Assembly (NCBI GenBank): GCA_965539935.1
Contig: CBETVX010000031.1
Coordinates: 1 to 33,468 of the forward strand
Reading direction: 5' to 3'
Source of the DNA: CBETVX01 sp965539935
GTDB taxonomy: Bacteria; Bacillota; Clostridia; Peptostreptococcales; Caminicellaceae
DNA: 33,468 nt
Part shown: positions 1-7,700 of the stretch, piece by piece
How positions within the stretch are numbered: position 1 is the stretch's first letter
Layout: the number at the start of each line of letters is the position of its first letter
Notes under the pieces: model-generated
What the model was told of the DNA's origin: nothing
The model's database searches: none
Seen by the model: the letters and a program-made list of their open reading frames with translations, nothing else
Made by a program: the position numbers and the translations under genes

Positions 1-39
1 GGTGAATCGTAAATCCAAGCTATGGTTTCTACTTAAAGA

Positions 40-68
40 ATTTTAACATAAATTTAATTGGTTGTAAA
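40..68 (-). promoter_or_regulatory. Candidate sigma-A promoter reading off the left edge
   Basis: On the minus strand a -35 box TTTACA (63-68) is separated by 17 bases from a -10 box TAAAAT (40-45). The -10 is preceded by TGT, which gives an extended -10. Transcription would start near base 33 and leave the window. Its target is not visible. By the B. subtilis gene order (ribF/ribC then rpsO) the target is probably rpsO, and bases 1-32 would then be the start of its leader; that is inference. The 76 bases below ribF contain no gene and no clear terminator. Confidence 0.6.
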
Positions 69-76
69 TAAAAATA

Positions 77-1024
77 TTAATAAGATATATTAGATTTAGT
101 TTTTATTGTATCAAAATAATTATTTGTTATATTAATATCTTTATCAATTTGAGTACATAATTGTTCTATAGTATAAAATTTAATTTCATCTCTAATTCTT
201 TTGTGAAAAATAATATCAATGTCATTACCATATAAAGACTCATTGAAATTAAGAATATGAGTTTCAATATTATAGTTTTTCTGATTAAAAGTAGGGTTGT
301 ATCCAACATTTGTAACGCTTTTATAAGAATTACTATCAATAATAGTTTCCGTTATATAAACGCCTCCTTTAGGAAGGCACATATTATAATCAATCAATAT
401 ATTCGCTGTGGGATAACCAAGTTTTCTTCCTATTTGTTTTCCTTTTATAACATTACCAGTTATAGAATAATATCGACCTAATAGATTATTTGCTTTAAGT
501 ATATTACCATCTTGTATTAATTGTCTTATTAGTGTACTACTTACAATTTGATTATCAACAATATATGGTTCTACAATACTTAATGAAAAATTATACTTCT
601 TAGAAAGTTTAGCTAAAAGATCTGTATTACCACTAGCATTCTTTCCAAATTTGCAGTCAAACCCAACAGACATTTCCTTCATCTTTAATTTTTTTATTAA
701 AATTTCATATACAAACATCTCAGGATCGATATTACGCTGAAAATTGTCAAAGTTTAATAAAAGTAAGTAGTCGATACCTATATTATTAAGGATTTCAATT
801 TTTTTTTTCATATTAATAAGTCTTTTTGGAGCATTTTTTAAAGTTAATTCTCTAGGATGATTAGCAAAGGTATAAACTATACTTTTAAAACCCTGTTCTT
901 TACATCTACTTACTAGGTTTTTAATAAGTTTTTGATGACCCCTATGTAAGCCATCAAATGTTCCAAGAGTTATACCGGAATTCTCTGTAATTTCTGTTTG
1001 GTCTAAAGAGTAAATAACCTTCAT
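77..1024 (-). CDS. ribF: Bifunctional riboflavin kinase / FAD synthetase
   Basis: Converts riboflavin to FMN and then FMN to FAD in the cytoplasm. The 315-residue length is normal for the two-domain enzyme. The N-terminal nucleotidyltransferase domain carries LGTFDGLHRGHQKLI near residue 20, the HxGH-type nucleotide-binding motif. The C-terminal kinase domain starts around residue 185 with GRKLGYPTANI and KGGVYIT. The ATG at 1024 follows an AAGGGG SD that overlaps the stop of truB, 14 bases upstream, so the gene is the last of the rimP-nusA-infB operon. No FMN riboswitch is visible. The ribF position after truB is the same as in Bacillus (ribC). Confidence 0.95.
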   Translation of the reverse strand: MKVIYSLDQTEITENSGITLGTFDGLHRGHQKLIKNLVSRCKEQGFKSIVYTFANHPRELTLKNAPKRLINMKKKIEILNNIGIDYLLLLNFDNFQRNIDPEMFVYEILIKKLKMKEMSVGFDCKFGKNASGNTDLLAKLSKKYNFSLSIVEPYIVDNQIVSSTLIRQLIQDGNILKANNLLGRYYSITGNVIKGKQIGRKLGYPTANILIDYNMCLPKGGVYITETIIDSNSYKSVTNVGYNPTFNQKNYNIETHILNFNESLYGNDIDIIFHKRIRDEIKFYTIEQLCTQIDKDINITNNYFDTIKTKSNISY

Positions 1025-1038
1025 AGTATGTCCCCTTA

Positions 1039-1941
1039 TTATATAAATAATTTCCTAGTTTTCACAATCACACTACCATTTTTTATTTTACATAATCCAA
1101 GTGCAATAAAATTATCTTCTATATATATTCTGACAACAGAATTATTTTTCAAATACATATTTGCCTCATTATCCTTGCTTTCAAAGTAAGCACCATTTAT
1201 AACATATTTCATATCCGATTTGGGTACGTGGATTTTAGGAATAAAATTAAGTGGATAATCAAGGCTATAAAAATATTTAGACTCAATTTCTTCTATGGTT
1301 GAAGACATAATTTCTTCAACAGTAACTGAATCCTCAATTTTAAACATACCACTTTCAAGTCGAGCAAGAAAGGACATATGTCCTCCACAACCTAGTTTAT
1401 TTCCAATATCATGACACAGAGTTCTTACATAGGTTCCTTTAGAACATTCTACATCAAATAAAACTTTATAGGCATTTGGATCTATATCAATAATATCTAT
1501 ATTATATATAGTAATTTCCCTAGGCTTTCTATCAATTGTTTTTCCTTCTCTAGCAAGTTCATAAAGCTTTTTACCATTATGCTTTAAGGCCGAATACATA
1601 GGAGGAACTTGATTAATAACACCTTTAAAAGATGAAATAGCATCATATATTTGTGTTTCATTTACATTAACGGGTTTGTTTTCAAGGACTTTTCCCCATT
1701 TATCTTGTGTATCGGTAGTTTTACCTAAAGTAAGCTCAGCTCTATATTTTTTATTGTCATTTTGCATGTATTCAATTACTTTTGTAGCTTTTCCAACACA
1801 AATTGGAAGAACCCCTATTGCCATTGGGTCCAGGGTTCCAGTATGACCGATTTTTTTTATATTTAGTTTTTTTCTTAGAAAAGATACGATGTCATGAGAG
1901 GTGGTATTAGGAGGTTTTAGAATATTTAAAATTCCTTTCAT
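1039..1941 (-). CDS. truB: tRNA pseudouridine(55) synthase TruB
   Basis: Isomerises U55 in the T-loop of tRNAs. The signature GHTGTLDPMAIGVLPICVGK contains the catalytic Asp38. The N-terminal KPPNTTSHD motif and the later CSKGTYVRTLCHDIG motif are also typical. The 300-residue length fits, with a short PUA-like C-terminal part from about residue 235. The ATG at 1941 lies 4 bases after the nrnA stop and is preceded by AAGGTGAAAC, so the two genes are translated in tandem. Confidence 0.96.
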   Translation of the reverse strand: MKGILNILKPPNTTSHDIVSFLRKKLNIKKIGHTGTLDPMAIGVLPICVGKATKVIEYMQNDNKKYRAELTLGKTTDTQDKWGKVLENKPVNVNETQIYDAISSFKGVINQVPPMYSALKHNGKKLYELAREGKTIDRKPREITIYNIDIIDIDPNAYKVLFDVECSKGTYVRTLCHDIGNKLGCGGHMSFLARLESGMFKIEDSVTVEEIMSSTIEEIESKYFYSLDYPLNFIPKIHVPKSDMKYVINGAYFESKDNEANMYLKNNSVVRIYIEDNFIALGLCKIKNGSVIVKTRKLFI

Positions 1942-1945
1942 AGTT

Positions 1946-2926
1946 TCACCTTAATTCTTCTTCTACAGCTTTTAATAATAATTTTTTAGCATTTTCAATA
2001 TTGTCATCAATGGTACATCCCGATGCATTTTTATGGCCGCCACCACCGAAAATTTTAGCAATTTTGCTAACATCAATATTACCCTTAGATCTTAGGCCAA
2101 CTTTCACCTTTGCAGAGGATATTTCTTTTATCAAAATAGCAATTTCAATACCTTCAATATCTCTACCAAACTCTACAATTCCATCTGTATCTTTATAAGT
2201 GAGATTACTTTTCTCAAGAGATTTTTGAGTAATACACATAATAGATACTCTATTATTAATAAATGTTTCTAAAGTATTTAAAGTTTCCTTTAATAAATTA
2301 ACTTTATTCATGGGTTTATTTTGATATAGTTCTAAATTAATTAACTCAATATCTATTTTTTTATCTAAAAGTTCAGCTGCAATTCTCAAAGTTCTAGAAG
2401 TTGTATTGCTATATTTAAAGCTACCAGTATCAGTAGATAATGCAACATATAAACTAGTAGCCATATCTTTATCTATCATAACGTTCAGTTCTTTAAGAAG
2501 AGTATATATTATTTCTCCTGTTGCAGCAGAATTTTTATCAATAAGATTAAATTTCCCATAAAATGAGTTTGTTTTATGATGATCTATGTTTAAAATATTT
2601 TCACAGTCATTTATAATTTGTCTTCTATCTTCTAATCTATCAATATCACTACAGTCTATAGTAATGATTAAATCAGGAATTATTTTAAGAGAACAAAATT
2701 GTTCCGATGTATATACGCATTTATTTTTAATTAAAAAATTCAAGTTGTTTGGAATCTCATCATCTAGAACAATAAATACTTTGTGGTGCATTTTTTCGAG
2801 ACCAGCTTTTAAAGCTAAAGATGAACCTAAAGTATCTCCATCTGGAATAATATGTGGGAGTAGAACTATATTTTTTTTAGCTTTAAATAGACTCAAAATT
2901 TCTTCACTTATTGATAGACTATTCAT
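1946..2926 (-). CDS. nrnA: Bifunctional oligoribonuclease / pAp phosphatase, DHH family
   Basis: A DHH/DHHA1 phosphoesterase that degrades very short RNAs from the 5' end and hydrolyses 3'-phosphoadenosine 5'-phosphate. The N-terminal domain shows HIIPDGDTLGS (Asp metal ligands) and IDHHKTN, the DHH motif. The C-terminal DHHA1 domain ends with GGGGHKNASG. The start is ambiguous. A GTG at 2938 has AAGGA 8 bases upstream, whereas the ATG at 2926 has GGGGA about 5 bases upstream and gives the natural start MNSLSISEEI. I prefer 2926. Either start overlaps the end of rbfA. A gene in this slot between rbfA and truB is common in clostridia and differs from B. subtilis. Confidence 0.9.
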   Translation of the reverse strand: MNSLSISEEILSLFKAKKNIVLLPHIIPDGDTLGSSLALKAGLEKMHHKVFIVLDDEIPNNLNFLIKNKCVYTSEQFCSLKIIPDLIITIDCSDIDRLEDRRQIINDCENILNIDHHKTNSFYGKFNLIDKNSAATGEIIYTLLKELNVMIDKDMATSLYVALSTDTGSFKYSNTTSRTLRIAAELLDKKIDIELINLELYQNKPMNKVNLLKETLNTLETFINNRVSIMCITQKSLEKSNLTYKDTDGIVEFGRDIEGIEIAILIKEISSAKVKVGLRSKGNIDVSKIAKIFGGGGHKNASGCTIDDNIENAKKLLLKAVEEELR

Positions 2927-3290
2927 TGTCATCCCCACTGTCAGTATCCTTATTTACCTCTTTTATTAACTTATTCATATATACTCCTTTTTTAATTGAT
3001 TCATCTAGTTTAATTATTGGTTCAGGAGTATAGCGAAGATTAAGTTTTTTTCCAAGCTCTTTTCTTATATATCCCTTTGCTTTATTTAAACCTTCAATAG
3101 TTTTATTTTGATTATCTTCGGTGTCATATACACTAATATAAATGTTTGTATATCTAAGATCATTAGTTGTTTCAACATAAGTAACACTAGTAAGTTTTGA
3201 AATACGAGGGTCCTTTAGTTCATACATTATAATGTTACTTACAATTTTTCTAATTTCTTCAGAAATTCGATTTGTTCTAGAAAAACGCAT
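2919..3290 (-). CDS. rbfA: 30S ribosome-binding factor A
   Basis: A KH-type 16S rRNA-binding protein needed for late 30S maturation and cold adaptation. It begins RTNRISEEIRKIVSNII and contains KDPRISKLTSVT and the typical YISVYD strand, all standard RbfA features. At 123 residues it is normal in length, with a short acidic tail (SGDDNE). The ATG at 3290 is preceded by GGTGAG. It sits 31 bases after infB. In B. subtilis ylxP lies between infB and rbfA, and here it is absent. Confidence 0.95.
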   Translation of the reverse strand: MRFSRTNRISEEIRKIVSNIIMYELKDPRISKLTSVTYVETTNDLRYTNIYISVYDTEDNQNKTIEGLNKAKGYIRKELGKKLNLRYTPEPIIKLDESIKKGVYMNKLIKEVNKDTDSGDDNE

Positions 3291-3321
3291 CTAGACTCAC
3301 CGTCCTCAAATGTAAATTAAT

Positions 3322-5370
3322 CTAATTTCTTTTAATTTCTTCAATTATAAATGATTCAATAATATCTCCTTCTTTGACATCATTATAATTCTCAAGGCCT
3401 ATACCACATTCATAACCAGTAGCAACTTCTTTTACATCATCCTTAAATCTTTTTAAAGAGGAAATATTACCTTCATAAATTACAATACCATCTCTTATCA
3501 ATCTCACGCTTGAATTACGTGTTACCTTTCCTTCTAAAACATATCCCCCAGCTATTGTACCAATATTAGGAACTTTAAATGTAGCCCTTACTTCAATTTT
3601 ACCTTGAACTACCTCTTTATATTCAGGATCTAACATTCCTTTCATTGCTGCTTCGATATCTTCAATGGCTTCATATATAATTCTATAGGTTTTTAAATCT
3701 ATATTTTCGCTTTCAGCTAATTTTGTTACACTTGATGCTGGTCTTACGTTAAAGCCAATAACTATCGCATTAGATGCTGATGCTAATAATATGTCTGATT
3801 CAGTTATTGTACCAACTGCTCCATGAATGACAGACACCTTAACCTCATCATTGCTTAACTTTGATAAAGATTGTTTAATAGCTTCTACTGATCCTTGGGC
3901 ATCAGCTTTAACAATAATATTAAGTTCTTTAACTTCCCCTTCTTGTATATGTTCAAATAAGTTTTCAAGGGTAACCTTTTGATTTGCCTTTAAATTTCTC
4001 TCTCTAATTTGAGCCTGTCTTTTTTCTGCTATTTGTCTTGCTTTTTTATCATCTGATACTACTTTAAATTTATCACCAGCTTCTGGTACATCAGATAAAC
4101 CAAGGATTTCTACTGCTGTAGCTGGACCAGCACTTTTCACTCTCTTTCCTTTGTGGTTTATCATTGCCCTAACTCTTCCATAGGTAGCACCGGCTATAAT
4201 AGAGTCTCCTACTTTTATAGTACCATTTTGAACTAAAACTGTTGCTACAGGACCTCTTCCTTTATCAAGTTCAGATTCAATAATAGTTCCTATGGCATTA
4301 CGATTAGGATTAGCTTTTAATTCCTGCATTTCAGCAACCAATAAGATCATTTCAAGTAAATTATCTATTCCTTCACCTTTTAAAGCTGATACATTTACAG
4401 AAACTACATCTCCACCCCATTCTTCTATAAGAACTCCATTTTCCGCTAGTTCCTGCTTAACCCTATCTGGATTTGCATTTGGTTTATCAATTTTATTTAT
4501 TGCAACTATTAAAGGTACCTCAGCTGCTTTGGCGTGATTTATGGCTTCAATCGTTTGTGGCATAACTCCATCATCTGCAGCAACTACCAAAATAGCAATA
4601 TCTGTAATTTGAGCACCTCTTGCTCTTAGTGAAGTAAAGGCTTCATGACCAGGTGTATCTAAGAAAACTATTTTTTCTCCATTAATAGTTACTTCTGAAG
4701 CACCAATATGTTGTGTAATTCCTCCAGCTTCACCTGCTGTTACATTTGTTTTTCTAATGGCATCTAATAACGAAGTTTTTCCATGGTCAACATGCCCCAT
4801 TACAGTAACAACTGGTGCCCTTTCAGTTAAGTCTTCTGGATTATCTATGAAATCTTCTTCTAATAATAAATCTGTTACATCTTCATCTTCTTCAACATTT
4901 TTTTTCAATGTAAAGCCATATTCAGATGCAATTATTTCAGCCGTTTCAAATTCAATTTCTTGATTAACTGCCGCCATTACACCTAAACTCATTAATTTCA
5001 TTATTAAATCATTAGGATTAGTGTTAAGTTTTTCTGCTAATTCTTTAACAATTATTTTTTCATTAATTACTATAAGATTTTCTTCTTCATTAGAATTAAT
5101 GTCATTTTTTTCAGTTTTAATATTATTATTTTTATTATCTTTTTTTATTTTTTTGTTTTTCTTATTATTTGAATTGGGTTTATCAGTATTTTCTTTTTTT
5201 TCTTCTTCGTCTTCAGACTGATAAAATTCTATAACTAAATTTGCATCATCCTCTTCTATAGTGCTCATATGATTTGCAACTTCTAAACCAAATTCTTCAA
5301 GTTTATTTATAAGTTCTTTACTAGAAATACCAAGTTTTTTAGCAAGTTGATATATTCTTATTCTTGACAC
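3322..5370 (-). CDS. infB: Translation initiation factor IF-2
   Basis: GTPase that brings fMet-tRNA to the 30S subunit and promotes subunit joining. It has 682 residues. Two IF2_N-type modules lie at about residues 1-52 and 98-155, separated by a Lys/Asn/Glu-rich linker at about 55-95. The G domain shows GHVDHGKTS (G1), DTPGHEAFT (G3), NKID (G4) and SALKGEG (G5). Domains II, III and IV follow to the C terminus. The start is GTG at 5370, with GGGGGTGAAAGT directly upstream. It forms one operon with ylxQ and rnpM, 26 bases downstream of ylxQ. Confidence 0.97.
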   Translation of the reverse strand: MSRIRIYQLAKKLGISSKELINKLEEFGLEVANHMSTIEEDDANLVIEFYQSEDEEEKKENTDKPNSNNKKNKKIKKDNKNNNIKTEKNDINSNEEENLIVINEKIIVKELAEKLNTNPNDLIMKLMSLGVMAAVNQEIEFETAEIIASEYGFTLKKNVEEDEDVTDLLLEEDFIDNPEDLTERAPVVTVMGHVDHGKTSLLDAIRKTNVTAGEAGGITQHIGASEVTINGEKIVFLDTPGHEAFTSLRARGAQITDIAILVVAADDGVMPQTIEAINHAKAAEVPLIVAINKIDKPNANPDRVKQELAENGVLIEEWGGDVVSVNVSALKGEGIDNLLEMILLVAEMQELKANPNRNAIGTIIESELDKGRGPVATVLVQNGTIKVGDSIIAGATYGRVRAMINHKGKRVKSAGPATAVEILGLSDVPEAGDKFKVVSDDKKARQIAEKRQAQIRERNLKANQKVTLENLFEHIQEGEVKELNIIVKADAQGSVEAIKQSLSKLSNDEVKVSVIHGAVGTITESDILLASASNAIVIGFNVRPASSVTKLAESENIDLKTYRIIYEAIEDIEAAMKGMLDPEYKEVVQGKIEVRATFKVPNIGTIAGGYVLEGKVTRNSSVRLIRDGIVIYEGNISSLKRFKDDVKEVATGYECGIGLENYNDVKEGDIIESFIIEEIKRN

Positions 5371-5396
5371 ACTTTCACCCCCTGAGTATTTAACAC

Positions 5397-5711
5397 CTAT
5401 TTACTAAGATATGTCTTATATATATCTAAAATTTTTGAGGCAAATTCTCTATTTTTTACTCCAAAAGTTGTTCGATTAATTTTTCCGATGGCATTAGATA
5501 ATTCGCTTCGATTACCAAACACAATAAATGGAATATCTCTAGATATACATAGATTAGTAAATTTTTTTTTAGTAGCTTGTGAGGCATCTTGTGCAATTAT
5601 AATTAATTTGATTTTTTTCTTTTTAATATATAATTCGCAAGTATTTTCTCCACTATACAAATTATTTGATTTTTGTGCGAAACCAAGTAAAGATAAAAAT
5701 TTACTTTTCAC
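5397..5711 (-). CDS. ylxQ: L7Ae/L30e-family RNA-binding protein YlxQ
   Basis: A small protein of the ribosomal L7Ae/L30e/S12e fold, about 104 residues, with IIAQDASQATKKKF and IPFIVFGNRSELSNAIGK typical of the family. It is expected to bind kink-turn RNA, but its physiological role is not settled. An upstream TTG at 5720 lies only one base after AAGGAG. The GTG at 5711 is 10 bases after the same SD, so I prefer the GTG. That leaves an 11-base overlap with rnpM and suggests translational coupling. The rimP-nusA-rnpM-ylxQ-infB order is standard in Firmicutes. Confidence 0.9.
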   Translation of the reverse strand: MKSKFLSLLGFAQKSNNLYSGENTCELYIKKKKIKLIIIAQDASQATKKKFTNLCISRDIPFIVFGNRSELSNAIGKINRTTFGVKNREFASKILDIYKTYLSK

Positions 5712-5973
5712 AAGACTCAAGCTCCTTAATCAAATCTGCATAAACATCCTCACTAATCTGTTGATTAAAAGCTCTGTTAAGGGCTTTCTTTTTTTGAACG
5801 TTCTTTAAGCATTCTACATTACGACAAATATAAGCCCCTCTACCATTAGCTTTTCCAGTAAAGTCTATAAAGATATCATTTTCTTTATTCTTTACTATCC
5901 TAATCAAATCTTTTTTTGGTTTTTGTTCATTGCAAGCAATGCATTTACGAAGAGGAATTTTTTTCTTTTTCAT
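5701..5973 (-). CDS. rnpM: RNase P modulator RnpM (YlxR)
   Basis: A 90-residue YlxR-family protein, a small RNA-binding protein reported to bind RNase P RNA in B. subtilis. It starts with RKCIACNEQKPKKDLIRIV, including the CxxC pair, and has the invariant GRGAYIC motif near residue 45, followed by a basic helix (KKKALNRAF). The ATG at 5973 follows an AGGAGG site. The gene is 23 bases downstream of nusA and overlaps ylxQ. Confidence 0.93.
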   Translation of the reverse strand: MKKKKIPLRKCIACNEQKPKKDLIRIVKNKENDIFIDFTGKANGRGAYICRNVECLKNVQKKKALNRAFNQQISEDVYADLIKELESCEK

Positions 5974-5996
5974 TTTTCTACCTCCTCTATCATATA

Positions 5997-7046
5997 TTAT
6001 TCTTCATTCATATTATGATATTGGCTTTCACTTTTGATGTCTATTTTCCATCCAGTTAATTTTGCAGCTAATCTAGCATTTTGACCCTCTTTACCAATAG
6101 CTAAAGAAAGTTGATAGTCAGGGACTACAACTAATGCAGATTTTTCATCTTCATTAATTATTACTTTTTCTACTTTAGATGGGCTTAAAGAGTTAGAAAT
6201 ATAGACTTCTGGATTTTCACTCCATTTTATAATATCAATCTTTTCACCATGGAGTTCATCAACAATATTTTGAACCCTTGTGCCCCTCTGACCAACACAT
6301 GCACCAACTGGGTCTACATTCATAATAGTTGAGTGAACAGCAATTTTTGTTCTAGATCCGGCTTCACGAGAAATAGACATTATTTCTACCACACCATCAT
6401 GTATTTCAGGAACTTCTAATTCAAAAAGTCTTTTTACTAGACCAGGATGGGTTCTAGATACAAGAATTTGTGGTCCCTTGGTAGTCTTCTTAACTTCAAC
6501 TATATAGGTCTTGATTCTACTACCTTGTCTATAATTTTCCCCTTTGATTTGTTCATTAGGAGCTAGCATAGCTTCAACTTTTCCTAGATTTATATATACA
6601 ATACCCTTACTAATTCGTTGCACTGTACCAGTGACTATTTCAGATTCTCTATTAATAAATTCTTCATAAATTACAGAACGTTCAGCTTCCCTAATTCTTT
6701 GAACAACTACTTGCTTTGCAGTTTGAGCAGCTATCCTACCAAAATTCCTAGGAGTTACTTCCTTTTCTATAAAATCATCTATTTCATAGTTAGGGTCAAT
6801 TGCTTTAGCATCTTTTAGACTAATTTCAAATAAATCATTAGTAACTTCATCTACAACTTGCTTTCTAGAATAAACTTGAACTTCCCCGGTCTCTCTATTT
6901 ATATTTATTTTAACATTTTGAGATGAACCAAAGTTCTTTTTATATGCAGTTATTAATGCAGCTTCGATTGCTTCAATTAAAGTTTCTTTGGGAATGTTTT
7001 TTTCCTTTTCTAGCTGTTCTAAAGCATCAATTAATTCACTTTTCAC
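5997..7046 (-). CDS. nusA: Transcription termination/antitermination factor NusA
   Basis: Binds RNA polymerase and stimulates pausing and intrinsic termination. Its 349 residues cover the N-terminal RNAP-binding domain (about 1-125), an S1 domain starting near EIVTGTVQRISKG (about 135-200), and two KH domains. KH1 includes VDPVGACVGQRGTRVQ and KH2 includes LAIGKEGQNARLAAKLTGW. There are no C-terminal acidic repeats, as is usual in Firmicutes. The start is GTG at 7046, with AGGAGG 10 bases upstream. The gene lies 14 bases after rimP. A terminator-like hairpin in the operon leader could let NusA regulate itself. Confidence 0.97.
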   Translation of the reverse strand: MKSELIDALEQLEKEKNIPKETLIEAIEAALITAYKKNFGSSQNVKININRETGEVQVYSRKQVVDEVTNDLFEISLKDAKAIDPNYEIDDFIEKEVTPRNFGRIAAQTAKQVVVQRIREAERSVIYEEFINRESEIVTGTVQRISKGIVYINLGKVEAMLAPNEQIKGENYRQGSRIKTYIVEVKKTTKGPQILVSRTHPGLVKRLFELEVPEIHDGVVEIMSISREAGSRTKIAVHSTIMNVDPVGACVGQRGTRVQNIVDELHGEKIDIIKWSENPEVYISNSLSPSKVEKVIINEDEKSALVVVPDYQLSLAIGKEGQNARLAAKLTGWKIDIKSESQYHNMNEE

Positions 7047-7060
7047 TTTGTCGATACCTC

Positions 7061-7525
7061 CTAATTAAAGCTAAACAATAGTTTAACTAATGCTACTTTA
7101 TCTTTGGGAATTGCTATTTCTCCTTTTTTTTCTCTGAGTATAACTATCTTACCATTTATTAAACCCATTAATTTACCTTCAATAACCTTTTGACCATCTA
7201 TAGGATGGTAGAGTCTAGCTTCAACTAATTCTCCTTTATATTTTTCAAAATCCTTATCTCTTTTTAATGGTCTTTCAATGCCAGGAGATGATACTTCTAA
7301 AAAATAACTCTCTTTAATTGGGTCTAACTTATCTAATTTATTACTTAAATATTCACTTGCTTCTTGGCAGTCATCTAAGGATAATCCATTTTCTTTGTCA
7401 AGGTATACTCTCAAATATCTATGCTGTCCTTCTTTGATAAATTCTACGTCCACTAATTCTAATTTTTTTTCATCAATAAAAGGGGAAATGATTTCTTCAA
7501 CCAAATCAACAACTCTCTTTTTCAC
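7061..7525 (-). CDS. rimP: Ribosome maturation factor RimP
   Basis: Needed for early assembly of the 30S subunit. The family motifs LDDCQEASEYLS and LEVSSPGIERPLK are present, followed by a C-terminal SH3-like domain from about residue 88. A TTG at 7534 lies only one base after AAGGAGG, so the GTG at 7525, 10 bases from that SD, is the better start. This gives MKKRVVDLVEEI and about 154 residues. It is the first gene of the operon that continues through nusA and infB to ribF. Confidence 0.94.
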   Translation of the reverse strand: MKKRVVDLVEEIISPFIDEKKLELVDVEFIKEGQHRYLRVYLDKENGLSLDDCQEASEYLSNKLDKLDPIKESYFLEVSSPGIERPLKRDKDFEKYKGELVEARLYHPIDGQKVIEGKLMGLINGKIVILREKKGEIAIPKDKVALVKLLFSFN

Positions 7526-7606
7526 TAATTCCAATCCTCCTTAAATAGTTACTTAACCGTATTTTTCCATAAAATATCTGGCTATATACGTTCAGAATAA
7601 AATAAT

Positions 7607-7640
7607 AATATAATAATAAAGAGTGGGCTTCCCCACTCTC
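7607..7640 (-). terminator. Terminator-like hairpin in the rimP-nusA leader
   Basis: The minus strand reads AGAGTGGG, loop GAAG, CCCACTCT (7639 down to 7620), a perfect 8-bp stem with a four-base loop. It is followed by a T-rich tract broken by As (TTATTATTATATTATTATT). It can terminate polC transcription. It also lies about 24 bases inside the transcript expected from the promoter at 7670-7698, so it can act as an attenuator of the rimP operon. The interrupted T tract suggests incomplete intrinsic termination. The rest of the leader down to rimP (7526-7606) is AT-rich, with no gene or second clear structure. Confidence 0.75.
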
Positions 7641-7669
7641 TAATAATTCTATATTCTTATTACAAGCAA

Positions 7670-7698
7670 ATTATAACATAAAGTGTAATTACATGCAA
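7670..7698 (-). promoter_or_regulatory. Strong sigma-A promoter for the rimP-nusA-infB operon
   Basis: The minus strand has -35 TTGCAT (7693-7698), a 17-base spacer and a perfect -10 TATAAT (7670-7675). TGT immediately before the -10 makes it an extended -10 element. It begins two bases after the polC stop codon. The expected start site is near 7663, giving a leader of about 140 bases before rimP. Confidence 0.75.
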
Positions 7699-7700
7699 CT

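Noticed and set aside
1025..1038. FMN riboswitch before ribF
   Set aside because: Only 14 bases separate truB and ribF, and nothing resembling the RFN element is present in the window.
3291..3321. A ylxP gene between infB and rbfA
   Set aside because: The gap is only 31 bases, so ylxP is absent from its Bacillus position.
5090..5215. Low-complexity A/T stretch inside infB as a possible repeat element
   Set aside because: It encodes the Lys/Asn/Glu-rich linker between the two N-terminal modules of IF-2, a normal variable region in this family.
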